DNA of 27,019 nucleotides from Pseudolabrys sp. (GTDB lineage: Bacteria > Pseudomonadota > Alphaproteobacteria > Rhizobiales > Xanthobacteraceae). The stretch covers positions 1 to 27,019 of the forward strand of contig JAHCKF010000010.1 of assembly GCA_026125925.1 (NCBI GenBank). Direction: 5' to 3'. Of this stretch, positions 7,064 to 15,030 are shown piece by piece. Each line of letters opens with the position of its first letter. The stretch's first letter is position 1. The translations under genes were made by a program, and so were the position numbers. Below the pieces are notes generated by a model. The model was not told where the DNA came from and searched no databases. It was given only the letters and a program-made list of their open reading frames with translations.

Positions 7064-8197
7064 ATGACTGATTTCGGTTTGGAAGTTAACGGACTGCGCA
7101 AGATCTACACCAATGTCGAAGGCATTGCCGGCGGCATCCACGATGCGACCTTCCAGTTGCCCGCGGGCACGTTCTTCACGCTTTTGGGGCCGAGCGGCTG
7201 CGGCAAGACGACGACCTTGCGCTGCATTGCCGGGTTGGAGCGGCCGGATGTCGGCGTAGTCCGCGTTGGCGACCGGACGTTCTTCGATTCCGAGCGTCAC
7301 ATCGATGTCGCGCTCAACCGTCGCCAGATCGGCATGGTGTTCCAGTCCTACGCCATCTGGCCGCATATGTCGGTGATCGAGAACGTGTCGTTCCCGCTGC
7401 GCGTCGCCAAAGACCGTCGCTACAGCCGCGACGAGATCCGCTCGATGAGCCTCAAAGCGCTGGCCACGGTCGATCTCGAAGGCTTCGCCGACCGTTCGGC
7501 GACGCGACTGTCCGGCGGCCAGCAGCAGCGCGTGGCGCTGGCGCGCGCCATCGTGCGCGAACCGAAGCTGTTGCTGCTCGACGAGCCGCTGTCCAATCTC
7601 GATGCGGCCTTGCGCGACAACATGCGCAAGGAGCTCAAGCGTCTTCAGCGCCAGATCGGCGTCACAACGGTCTATGTCACGCACGATCAGGCCGAGGCGC
7701 TCGAAATGTCGGACAAGATCGCCGTGCTCAATGCCGGCGAGGTGGTGCAGATCGATACGCCGGACGGCATCTATTTCCGCCCGCGCAACCGCTTCGTCGC
7801 GAGCTTTGTCGGCAACACCAACATCTTTGACGGCACCGCCGAGGCGGCCGGCGAGCATGGCAGCGTGGTGCCGGTGCGCTTCAAATCGGGCGAACTGATC
7901 CAGGGCAGGGCCAACCGCGGAATCAAAGCCGGTGATGTCGTGACCATGTCCGTGCGCCCGGAATCGATCCGGCTGTCGGCTGTTGCCGGCGCGAGCGAAG
8001 GTGGCGCCAACCGCTTCAGCGGCCAGGTGGAGAACCGCGGCTTCGTCGGCAATCTCAACCGCTACGACGTCCGTTGCGGCGATCAATTGATCGTCGCCAA
8101 TACCGGGCCGCGCACGGCGATTGCGCCCGGAGAGACCGTGACCATCGAGTTCGATGCCGACGACGCCATCATTCTCGCGGACGACAAGGCCGCCTGA
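7064..8197 (+). CDS. ABC transporter ATP-binding protein (FbpC/PotA type)
   Basis: This 377-residue ATPase powers the importer encoded by the two preceding genes. Walker A (GPSGCGKTT) is at 42-50, the Q-loop glutamine near 94 (MVFQSYAIWPH), the signature LSGGQ at 149-153, and Walker B LLLLDEP near 169-175, followed by the D-loop SNLD and the H-loop His in YVTHDQAEAL. After about residue 240 a C-terminal regulatory extension (TOBE/OB-type, with MSVRPESIRLS) follows, as is usual for this subfamily. The gene starts 6 bp after the permease stop. A 19-bp gap separates it from the lyase-like gene, the largest spacing in the operon. Substrate specificity lies in the binding protein, not here. Confidence 0.94.
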   Translation: MTDFGLEVNGLRKIYTNVEGIAGGIHDATFQLPAGTFFTLLGPSGCGKTTTLRCIAGLERPDVGVVRVGDRTFFDSERHIDVALNRRQIGMVFQSYAIWPHMSVIENVSFPLRVAKDRRYSRDEIRSMSLKALATVDLEGFADRSATRLSGGQQQRVALARAIVREPKLLLLDEPLSNLDAALRDNMRKELKRLQRQIGVTTVYVTHDQAEALEMSDKIAVLNAGEVVQIDTPDGIYFRPRNRFVASFVGNTNIFDGTAEAAGEHGSVVPVRFKSGELIQGRANRGIKAGDVVTMSVRPESIRLSAVAGASEGGANRFSGQVENRGFVGNLNRYDVRCGDQLIVANTGPRTAIAPGETVTIEFDADDAIILADDKAA

Positions 8198-8216
8198 GCT
8201 GAAAGCGTTGGGTACC

Positions 8217-9164
8217 ATGTCCGAGTCATCGATCGTTATTTGCGAGTGCTTCGCCCGCGACGGCCTGCAGCACGAAACCACCGCGGTTTCGGCGGCGCAG
8301 AAGATTGGGTTGATCGATGCCTTCACCGCGGTCGGTTTCCCGCGCATCGAGGCAACGAGCTACAGTCATCCCGGCCGCATTCCGATGTTCGCCGATGCCA
8401 GCGAGGTGCTCGCCGGCATTACGCGCAAGCCCGGCGTCTGGTACAAGGCGACTTGTCCGAACGCCAAGGCGGTTGGCCGCGCCGTCGCCGATCTCGATGC
8501 CGGCCGCGGCGCCAACGAGCTGAGCCTGCTCATCTCTGCGACCGAAGCACACACCGAGCGCAACCTGCGTACCACGCGCGCCGGCCAGTGGCAGCGCGTT
8601 GAGGAGATGGTCGCGGGCGCCGGGTCGCGCTTCCGTCTGGTCGGGGTGATTTCCGTTGCGCTCGGCTGTCCGTTCGAAGGCGATGTCGATCCGGATGTCG
8701 TGGCCGCCGATGTGCGGCGCTTCGTCGATCTCGGCGTCGGCATCGTCGCCATCGGCGACACCACCGGTCTGGCGACGCCGAAGCGGGTGCGGGCGCTGTT
8801 CGAGCGCCTGCAGCGCGAGACGCCGCAAGCGACCCTGGTGGCGCATTTCCACAACACGCGCGGCACAGGGCTCGCCAACGCGGTGGCCGCCTATGAGGCC
8901 GGCTGCCGCTATTTCGATACGTCGTTCGGCGGCGTCGGCGGCCATCCGGTCACGATTCAATATGGTCAGGGCCGGACCGGCAACGTTGCCACCGAAGATC
9001 TCGCCAATCTGTTCGAAAGCGAAGGCGTCTCGACCGGGCTCGATCTCGACCGCATGATGCAAGCCTCGAAGCTGTGCGAAGAGGTGCTCGGCCGTCCGCT
9101 CGACAGCATGGTGGCCCGCGCCGGTCTTGGGCCCGTTCGTACCAAGGGAAAAGTCGATGTCTGA
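8217..9164 (+). CDS. HMG-CoA lyase-like protein (HMGL/DRE-TIM family), catalytic cysteine absent
   Basis: This 315-residue TIM-barrel protein belongs to the pyruvate-carboxyltransferase/HMG-CoA lyase family. It retains the Arg-Asp pair of the active site (RDGLQ, residues 14-18), Glu45 (FPRIEATS), the metal-binding HFH (210-212), ALGCPFEG near 149-155, GDTTGLATP near 180 and the NVATED motif (Asn256). At the position where HMG-CoA lyases have the catalytic loop cysteine (GLGGCPYA), it reads GVGGHPVTIQYGQGRTGN: Cys is replaced by His and the loop is longer. It therefore probably cleaves or condenses a related CoA thioester rather than HMG-CoA itself. I use the ATG at 8217, which gives the normal family N-terminus. 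It overlaps the next gene by 8 bp and lies in a CoA-ester operon. Confidence 0.85.
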   Translation: MSESSIVICECFARDGLQHETTAVSAAQKIGLIDAFTAVGFPRIEATSYSHPGRIPMFADASEVLAGITRKPGVWYKATCPNAKAVGRAVADLDAGRGANELSLLISATEAHTERNLRTTRAGQWQRVEEMVAGAGSRFRLVGVISVALGCPFEGDVDPDVVAADVRRFVDLGVGIVAIGDTTGLATPKRVRALFERLQRETPQATLVAHFHNTRGTGLANAVAAYEAGCRYFDTSFGGVGGHPVTIQYGQGRTGNVATEDLANLFESEGVSTGLDLDRMMQASKLCEEVLGRPLDSMVARAGLGPVRTKGKVDV

Positions 9165-9909
9165 TACCGCCGCACCGTCCGTGCTGCTGACCGAAGACCG
9201 TGGCGCCGTGCGCATCGTGCGGCTGAACCGGCCGGACAAGATGAACGCGCTGAACACGGCTTTGACCCAGGCGCTGCTCGACGCGCTCACCGCCGCCGAT
9301 GCCGACCCGAATGTGCGCGCCATCGTGCTGTGCGGCGCCGGCCGCGCCTTCTGCGCCGGTGCCGATCTCGCCGAGTTCAAGGACCTGACGCCGGACCAGC
9401 AGGATCGGGTGACCGCACGCGCCGATCTCACGTGTCGTACGCAGTCGATGTTGCAGAAGCTGTCGAAGCCGGTGGTCGCCGCAGTGCATGGCGTCGCCAT
9501 GGGCGGCGGCGCCGGTCTCGCCATCGGATCGGATATGGTGGTGGCGGCGAGCGAGGCCGTGCGCTTCGGCTATCCCGAGCTCAAGCATTCCATCGTGCCG
9601 GCGCTGGTGATGACCGGCCTGGTGCATAATCTCGGCCGCAAGGCGGCGTTCGAACTGGTCAGCCTCGGCCGCATTCTCAACGGCGCGGAAATGATCGAAC
9701 TCGGCATCGCAAATCGCCTGGCGCCGGCGGAAGAGGTCGAAGCCGAGGCGGTCAAGATTGCCGAGCAATGGGCGGCGGCCAATCCGCGCGCCATGGCGGC
9801 GGCGAAGTCGCTGTTCTACCGCGTCGCCGATCTGCCTTATGACGCGGCGATGGCCGCCGGCAAGGACGTCAACGCGTTGATGCGCTCGTTCCGCGAGGCT
9901 GGCCAATGA
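9157..9909 (+). CDS. Enoyl-CoA hydratase/isomerase family protein, first catalytic Glu missing
   Basis: This 250-residue crotonase-fold enzyme acts on acyl-CoA thioesters. The oxyanion-hole segments AFCAGADLAEF and HGVAMGGGAGLAIGSD are present. Compared with classical hydratases, the first catalytic glutamate (GGGCELA) is a glycine here (GGGAGLA), while the second (FGYPELKHSIVPA) is kept. Single-acid crotonases often act as isomerases, hydrolases or C-C bond enzymes rather than hydratases, so the reaction is open. The ATG at 9157 lies within the last codons of the lyase-like gene (8-bp overlap), and the stop overlaps the CoA-transferase start as ATGA. It is therefore a tightly coupled member of the operon and probably works on the ester made by the neighbouring transferase or ligase. 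Confidence 0.88.
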   Translation: MSDTAAPSVLLTEDRGAVRIVRLNRPDKMNALNTALTQALLDALTAADADPNVRAIVLCGAGRAFCAGADLAEFKDLTPDQQDRVTARADLTCRTQSMLQKLSKPVVAAVHGVAMGGGAGLAIGSDMVVAASEAVRFGYPELKHSIVPALVMTGLVHNLGRKAAFELVSLGRILNGAEMIELGIANRLAPAEEVEAEAVKIAEQWAAANPRAMAAAKSLFYRVADLPYDAAMAAGKDVNALMRSFREAGQ

Positions 9910-11093
9910 AACCGCTCGACGGTCTGACGGTCCTCGATTTTTCCCGCGTGCTCGCCGGGCCGATGGGCACGCAGATCCTCGCCGAACTCGGCGCCGAAGT
10001 CATCAAGGTCGAGATGCCGGGCACCGGCGACGAGACGCGGCAGTTCGAGCCGCGCCTGCCGGGCGGCGAGAGCGGCTATTTCTTCGCCTTCAACCGCGGC
10101 AAGAAGTCGATCACGCTCAATCTGAAGAGCGACAAGGCGCGGCAGATCGCCCGCGATCTGGCGCAGCAGGCCGACGTCGTGGTCGAGAACTTCCTGCCCG
10201 GCGCCATGACCAAGATGGGGCTGGGCTACGAGGCGCTGTCGGCGCTCAACCCGCGCCTCGTCTACATTTCCAACACCGGCTTCGGCCAGACCGGGCCGTA
10301 TCGCGACCGCAAGGGCTACGACACCATCTTCCAGGCGCTGTCCGGCATCATGGCGCTGACCGGCTATCCGGACGGTCCGCCGGCCAAGGTCGGCGTGCCG
10401 ATTTCCGATCTGACCTCCGGCCTGTGGATCGCCATCGCCGCGCTGAGCGGCTTGATGGGGCGGCACGGCACCGGCAAAGGCTGCCACATCGATCTCGCCA
10501 TGATGGATGTGCAGGCGAGCCTCTTGACCATCGCGGCATCGCGCTATTTCGCCACCGGCGAAGACCCGCAACGCACCGGCACCGAGCATCTCGGCCGCGT
10601 GCCGTCGGCCGCCTTCGAATGCCAGGGCGGCGACTGGATTCACATCAGCGGCAGCGACCAGCACTGGCCGGCGATCTGCGAGGTGCTCGGTCTCACCGGT
10701 CTCGCCGCCGACGCCGCGTTGAAAAAGAATGCCGCGCGTGTCGCGCGCCGCTCCGAGGTGATGGCCGCGATGGGCCAGGCGATCGCCGCGCGCGCACGCA
10801 ACGAACTGGCCGAGGCTCTGCGCGCGCGCGACGTCCCGGCTGGCGAAGTGTTCAGCGTCAAGGAAGCGTTGTCGGACCCGCACATGCAGGCGCGCGGCGC
10901 CGTCGGCACCTTCCAGCATCCGATCGAAGGCGAATTCCGCGGTCTGCGAACGCCGATCCGCTACAACGGGCTCGACGATCCGGAGATGGCGCCGCCGCCG
11001 CTGCTGGGCGACTCGACCGAGACCATCCTGCGCGACCGCCTCAAGCTGTCGGGCGAGGCCATCGCCGCGCTCAAATCGGAGGGCGCGATATGA
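9906..11093 (+). CDS. CaiB/BaiF family (class III) CoA transferase
   Basis: This 395-residue enzyme moves CoA from a donor thioester to a free carboxylic acid through an aspartyl intermediate. The N-terminal signature LDFSRVLAGPMGTQILAELG followed by AEVIKVE is present, as are the CoA-binding segments VVVENFLPGAM and SNTGFGQTGPY. The catalytic aspartate is Asp168 in VPISDLTSG. Length is normal. In this operon it could activate the imported acid using succinyl-CoA or recycle CoA from an end product such as acetyl-CoA. The alternative activator is the acyl-CoA ligase two genes downstream. Start and stop both overlap neighbours by 4 bp. The donor and acceptor cannot be named from sequence. Confidence 0.93.
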   Translation: MKPLDGLTVLDFSRVLAGPMGTQILAELGAEVIKVEMPGTGDETRQFEPRLPGGESGYFFAFNRGKKSITLNLKSDKARQIARDLAQQADVVVENFLPGAMTKMGLGYEALSALNPRLVYISNTGFGQTGPYRDRKGYDTIFQALSGIMALTGYPDGPPAKVGVPISDLTSGLWIAIAALSGLMGRHGTGKGCHIDLAMMDVQASLLTIAASRYFATGEDPQRTGTEHLGRVPSAAFECQGGDWIHISGSDQHWPAICEVLGLTGLAADAALKKNAARVARRSEVMAAMGQAIAARARNELAEALRARDVPAGEVFSVKEALSDPHMQARGAVGTFQHPIEGEFRGLRTPIRYNGLDDPEMAPPPLLGDSTETILRDRLKLSGEAIAALKSEGAI

Positions 11094-11884
11094 CGAGCGA
11101 GGCCCGTCTGGTCAAACTCGAGGTCGGCGCCGACGGCATCGCGCGGGTGACGCTGGATCGCGCTTCGGCGCGCAACGCGCTCAATCTGCCGATGTGCCTC
11201 GAATTGCGCGAGGCGTTCACGGCGCTCGACCGCGACGCCTCGGTGCGCGTCGTGGCCTTGTCTGCCAACGGCCCCGTGTTCTGCGCCGGCGCGGACCTCA
11301 AGGAGCGGCAGGGCAAGGACGAAACCTGGGTGAAGCAGCGCCGCGAGGCCTCGTTCGCCGCCTACGAGACCATCGAGAAATGCCGCAAGCCGGTGGTCGC
11401 AGTGGTGCAGGGGCCGGTGGTCGGCTCCGGCGGCGAAATCGCCATGAGCTGCGATTTCATCGTCGCTTCGACGAAAGCCAGCTTCCGCTTTCCCGAACCG
11501 CAATGGGGCACGGTCGGCGCCACCCAGCGGCTGCAGCGCGTCATCGGCAAGAGCCGCGCCAAGGAACTGTTGTTCACGGGCCGCGAGATGCCGATTGCCG
11601 AAGCGCACACGCTCGGCCTCGTCGCCCGTGTCGTCGAGCCGGACGCGCTCGAGGACACCGCGCAGGCGATTGCCGCGGCGATCGCCAAGGCGCCGGCGCT
11701 GGCGATGGAATTGACCAAGCAGGCGATCGATCTTGGTTCGAAGACCGATCTTGCCAGCGGCATCCGCATCGAGATGGCGGCGATCGAACACAATCTCGCC
11801 AGCGGCGACTGGAAGCGTGGTATCGCGGCTTTCGCCGACACGGTCGGCAAAGGCAAGGATAAGGCGCAGGACGGCGAGAAATGA
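11090..11884 (+). CDS. Enoyl-CoA hydratase/isomerase family protein, both catalytic Glu present
   Basis: This 264-residue crotonase-fold enzyme is paralogous to the one at 9157-9909 but has the classical active site. The oxyanion hole is formed by VFCAGADLKER and GPVVGSGGEIAMSCD. The first catalytic glutamate is the Glu of GGEIA and the second that of FRFPEPQWGTVGATQRL. It is predicted to hydrate a trans-2-enoyl-CoA or, near relatives allow, a methylglutaconyl-CoA type substrate. The frame is open far upstream (to 10424), but that part is the shadow of the CoA-transferase gene; the ATG at 11090 overlaps its stop as ATGA. The next gene starts in the same way. Two different crotonases in one operon suggest two successive steps. 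Confidence 0.9.
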   Translation: MTSEARLVKLEVGADGIARVTLDRASARNALNLPMCLELREAFTALDRDASVRVVALSANGPVFCAGADLKERQGKDETWVKQRREASFAAYETIEKCRKPVVAVVQGPVVGSGGEIAMSCDFIVASTKASFRFPEPQWGTVGATQRLQRVIGKSRAKELLFTGREMPIAEAHTLGLVARVVEPDALEDTAQAIAAAIAKAPALAMELTKQAIDLGSKTDLASGIRIEMAAIEHNLASGDWKRGIAAFADTVGKGKDKAQDGEK

Positions 11885-13503
11885 TGGAGCTGTCGCAGAT
11901 CTGTCCGACCACGACGCCGGTGGCGCTGGCGCGGGCGGCCACCATCGCGCCGGACATCGAGGCCGTGATCGCCTCCGACGGCCGCATCACTTACGGGCAA
12001 TTGCAGGACGAGGTCGCGCGCATCGCCTCGGCGCTCGCCGCGCTCGGCGTCGAACGCGGCGACCATGTCGGTCTCTGCCTCGGCAACAGTTGCCGCTGGG
12101 TCGCGATCTTTCTCGCCATCGGTTCGCTCGGCGCCGTGACGGTGCCGATCAACACGCGCTTCAAGGAAGCCGAAATGGCGTTCGCGCTGAAGCAGTCGCG
12201 TGTGCGCTATCTCATCACGGCGTCGTCGTTCCTCAAGATCGATTTCATCGCCATGCTGCGGGCGATCTGCCCCGGCATCGACGGCACGCTGCCGGACGCC
12301 GCGTTGCCCGATCTGCAGCGCATCGTCGTCATCGGTGACGGCGCGCCCACGGCGGCGATCGCCTGGGATGACTTTCTGGCGCGCGGCGGCGCGCCGGTCG
12401 CGCCGCAATGCCAGGCGGACGACGTGCTGCTCATTCAATACACGTCCGGCACGACATCGTTCCCGAAGGGCGTGATGCTCACCCACGCCAACATGCTCGG
12501 CAATGCCTTCTTCTCCGGCGGCCGCATCGGCTTTCGCGCCGGTGACCGTCTGCACAGCGCGCGGCCGTTCTTCCATGTCGCCGGATCGACCTTGTCGGTG
12601 TTGTCGGCGTTGCAGCACGTCATCACGCTGGTGACGATGGACCGCTTCGAGCCCGGCGCGGCGCTGCGGCTGATGGAGGAGGAGCGCTGCACGCATTTCT
12701 CCGGCAACGACACCATGGCGCTGATGCTGCTCAACGATCCTGATCGTCCGCGCCGCAAGCTGTCGCTGCGCGGCGCCTGGTGCGCGGCGTCGCAGCCGGT
12801 GGTTCGCCGCGTTATCGACGAGCTCGGCGCTCGCGACTGCGTCGTCGGCTACGGCCAGTCGGAGGCTTCGCCCAACATCGCGCAGTCCGCATGGTGGGAG
12901 CCGGAGGCGGTGCGCGTCTCGGGCCGCATGCGGCCGCAGCCCGGCGTTGCCGTGCGCATCCGCGATCCCGAGACAGGCAAGGATTGTCCGTCCGGCGTCG
13001 CCGGCGAGATCGTCGTGCGCGGCTGGAACGTGATGCGCGGCTACTTCGATCGCCCCGAGGAAACCGCCGCGGTGCTGTCGCCCGACGGCTGGCTCTCGAC
13101 CGGCGATCGCGGGGTGCTCGGCGAGGACGGACGGCTTGAATTCGTCGGGCGCCTCAAGGACATCATCCGCGTCGGCGGCGAGAATGTCGCTCCGTCGGAA
13201 GTCGAGAACATGCTGCTGACCCATCCGGCCGTGAGGCAGGTGCAGGTGGTCGGCGTCGCCGATCCGCGTCTGGTCGAGGTGCCGGTGGCCTTCGTCATCG
13301 GCGACGTCAGCGAGGCGCTGACGCCGGACGCCGTCATGGCCTGGTGCCGAGACAACATGGCGGGCTTCAAAGTGCCGCGCCATGTGTGGATCGTGCCGGA
13401 TTTCCAGATGGCGGGCATGACCGAGAGCTCCAAGGTGAAGAAGAAGGACCTTTCGGCCCACGCCGAGAAACTGCTGGCGGCGGCGCGGGAGAAGGCCTCG
13501 TGA
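11881..13503 (+). CDS. AMP-dependent acyl-CoA synthetase (class I adenylate-forming)
   Basis: This 540-residue ligase should activate a carboxylic acid with ATP and CoA. The P-loop YTSGTTSFPKG is at 187-197. YGQSEASPN is the adenine-binding/aromatic motif, GWLSTGDRG holds the ribose-binding Asp, GRLKDIIRVGGENVAPSEVE is the hinge and A8 motif, and the A10 lysine lies in TESSKVKKKDL near the C-terminus. It resembles medium-chain or benzoate-type acyl-CoA synthetases; the acyl pocket does not let me name the acid. Start (ATGATG, 11881) overlaps the preceding stop and its own stop overlaps the oxidoreductase start as GTGA. Presence of both this ligase and a CaiB transferase suggests two acids are activated in the pathway, or alternative routes. 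Confidence 0.92.
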   Translation: MMELSQICPTTTPVALARAATIAPDIEAVIASDGRITYGQLQDEVARIASALAALGVERGDHVGLCLGNSCRWVAIFLAIGSLGAVTVPINTRFKEAEMAFALKQSRVRYLITASSFLKIDFIAMLRAICPGIDGTLPDAALPDLQRIVVIGDGAPTAAIAWDDFLARGGAPVAPQCQADDVLLIQYTSGTTSFPKGVMLTHANMLGNAFFSGGRIGFRAGDRLHSARPFFHVAGSTLSVLSALQHVITLVTMDRFEPGAALRLMEEERCTHFSGNDTMALMLLNDPDRPRRKLSLRGAWCAASQPVVRRVIDELGARDCVVGYGQSEASPNIAQSAWWEPEAVRVSGRMRPQPGVAVRIRDPETGKDCPSGVAGEIVVRGWNVMRGYFDRPEETAAVLSPDGWLSTGDRGVLGEDGRLEFVGRLKDIIRVGGENVAPSEVENMLLTHPAVRQVQVVGVADPRLVEVPVAFVIGDVSEALTPDAVMAWCRDNMAGFKVPRHVWIVPDFQMAGMTESSKVKKKDLSAHAEKLLAAAREKAS

Positions 13504-14465
13504 AGATCGAAACCGCGCTGACCCGGCTCCTCGGGATCGATCTGCCGATCGTGCAGGCCGGCATGTCGTGGGCGTCGTCGAACGCCGCGCTGCCGCTCGC
13601 GGTGTCCAAGGCCGGCGGCCTCGGCGTCATCGGCGCCGGGCCGATGCGGGCGGCCGATCTCGCCAAGGCGATCGACGATGTGCGCGCCGGCACCGATCGG
13701 CCCTTCGCGGTCAACCTGCCGCTGTATCGCAAGGGCGCGGCCGAGATCATCGACCTGCTGATCGACAAGCGCATTCCCATCGTCGTGGCCTCGCAGGGCG
13801 GCACCAAGCAGTATCTCGAGCGCTTCAAGGCCATCGGCACGACCTGCATTCACGTCGTCGCCAGCGTCGAGCATGCGCAGAAGGCGATCGACGCCGGCGT
13901 CGACGCCGTCGTCGCCGTCGGCGGCGAAGCCGGCGGTCACCCACCGCCAAGTCTGGTGGCGACGCAGGTTCTGGTGCGCGCCATCGTCCGCTCGGGCTGC
14001 AAGGTTCCGGTGATCGCTTCCGGCGGCTTTGCCGACGGCGCCGGCCTGGCTGCGGCGTTGGCGCTCGGCGCCAGCGGCGCCAATTTCGGCACGCGCTTCA
14101 TCGCCACGCCCGAAGCCAATGTCAGCGGCGCCTATAAGCGCGCGGTGCTGGCTGCCGGCATCGGCGATACCCGCACCGTCGGCCGCGACATCGGCATGAT
14201 CCGCACGCTTCACAACGAATTCACCGACGACATGGAGCGGCTGGAGGGCTCCGGGGCGGCGCTCGACGAGCGCAAAGCCGTGTTCACGGCCTCGACGCTC
14301 AAGGATGCGGCGTTCGATGGCAATGTGGCGCGGGGCAAGCTCGAGGCCGGTCAGTCCGTCGGATTGGTCGGCGACATCGTCCCCGCGGGTGAGCTTGTCC
14401 GGCGCATCGCACGCGAATACGGCGACGTGATTGGTACTTTGCCGGCTCTCGCCCAATCGGCGTGA
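13500..14465 (+). CDS. FMN-dependent nitronate monooxygenase / enoyl reductase-like oxidoreductase
   Basis: This 321-residue TIM-barrel flavoprotein of the NMO/2-nitropropane-dioxygenase and FabK superfamily starts at GTG 13500, overlapping the ligase stop as GTGA. The N-terminal motif PIVQAGMSWASSNAALPLAV and AGGLGVIGAG bind FMN. The family histidine is His146 in GGEAGGHPP, and the phosphate-binding ASGGFADG and ALGASGANFGTRF segments follow. The family contains nitronate monooxygenases, NADH:quinone reductases and enoyl-ACP reductases. In a CoA-ester operon a role as enoyl-CoA or other flavin reductase is as likely as nitronate oxidation. It is the last gene of the operon; the 142-bp gap after it carries the sigma-E type promoter of the next gene. 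The open frame upstream to 13344 is shadow. Confidence 0.87.
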   Translation: MKIETALTRLLGIDLPIVQAGMSWASSNAALPLAVSKAGGLGVIGAGPMRAADLAKAIDDVRAGTDRPFAVNLPLYRKGAAEIIDLLIDKRIPIVVASQGGTKQYLERFKAIGTTCIHVVASVEHAQKAIDAGVDAVVAVGGEAGGHPPPSLVATQVLVRAIVRSGCKVPVIASGGFADGAGLAAALALGASGANFGTRFIATPEANVSGAYKRAVLAAGIGDTRTVGRDIGMIRTLHNEFTDDMERLEGSGAALDERKAVFTASTLKDAAFDGNVARGKLEAGQSVGLVGDIVPAGELVRRIAREYGDVIGTLPALAQSA

Positions 14466-14544
14466 ATCTTACCGCTCGTGCCAGGAGAGTGCCCGATGCG
14501 ACCGGCCGGATGTCCGCGGGCGTCGCCCGGCGCACCGCGCCTTG

Positions 14545-14570
14545 TGATCCACCGGCGCGCTACTTCCGTA
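14545..14570 (+). promoter_or_regulatory. Putative sigma-E (ECF11) promoter of the DUF2177 gene
   Basis: TGATCC (14545-14550) is followed by exactly 16 bp and then CGTA (14567-14570). This is the same -35/-10 pair and spacing seen twice in the rpoE intergenic region (19081-19106 and 19118-19143) and agrees with the motif known for RpoE/ChrR-type ECF sigma factors. It lies 38 bp before the GTG start of the DUF2177 gene. Confidence 0.75.
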
Positions 14571-14607
14571 GGAAAAGAGAATGGGTCCCGCCGACAGGAG
14601 GAGTGAC

Positions 14608-15030
14608 GTGGCACTTTATGCGGTGGTCTACGTGTCTATCCTTGCCGTTTTCGTCGTACTGGACGGCATCTGGCTGTCGCAGATGGGGCAAGTGCTGTAT
14701 CGCCCGATCCTCGGCGACATCCTCGCCGACAAGGTGCGGATCGCGCCGGCCGTCATTTTTTACCTGATTTATCCACTCGGTATCGAGATATTCGCCGTCC
14801 TGCCGGCGCTGCGCGCCAATTCGCTGCCGCAGGCCGCCATCTATGCGGCATTGTTCGGCCTGTTCGCCTATGCGACCTATGACCTTACCAACCACGCAAC
14901 CTTGCGCAACTGGACGGCGTCGATCACCGTGATCGATCTGGCCTGGGGGGCATTTGCCACCGGCCTGGCGGCGTCGCTCGCCTTCCTCGCCAGCCGCGCC
15001 GTGATGTCACATTTCGACCTCAAGCTCTGA
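14608..15030 (+). CDS. DUF2177 family membrane protein
   Basis: This 140-residue integral membrane protein has about four hydrophobic segments: VVYVSILAVFVVLDGIWL, VIFYLIYPLGIEIFAV, AIYAALFGLFAYATYDL and FATGLAASLAFLASRAV. The signatures DGIWL and YDLTNHATLRNW are typical of the DUF2177 family, whose function is unknown. I chose the GTG at 14608 because AGGAGG lies 6 bp upstream; the ATG at 14581 is in frame but has no such site and would add a polar stretch. It stands alone on the plus strand behind its own sigma-E-type promoter. Its stop codon abuts the stop codon of the convergent methyltransferase gene with no spacer. It is probably a membrane component of the sigma-E response. Confidence 0.88.
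   Translation: MALYAVVYVSILAVFVVLDGIWLSQMGQVLYRPILGDILADKVRIAPAVIFYLIYPLGIEIFAVLPALRANSLPQAAIYAALFGLFAYATYDLTNHATLRNWTASITVIDLAWGAFATGLAASLAFLASRAVMSHFDLKL

Noticed and set aside
5597..8347. A very long open frame on the minus strand (over 900 codons) opposite the permease and ATPase genes.
   Set aside because: Its translation is low-complexity, rich in Arg, Asp, His and Gln with no domain, and the plus strand carries two clearly recognisable ABC genes. It is an antisense shadow caused by high GC.
11362..13461. A 699-codon minus-strand open frame opposite the crotonase and acyl-CoA ligase genes.
   Set aside because: No family motifs; the ligase motifs on the plus strand are complete. Shadow frame.
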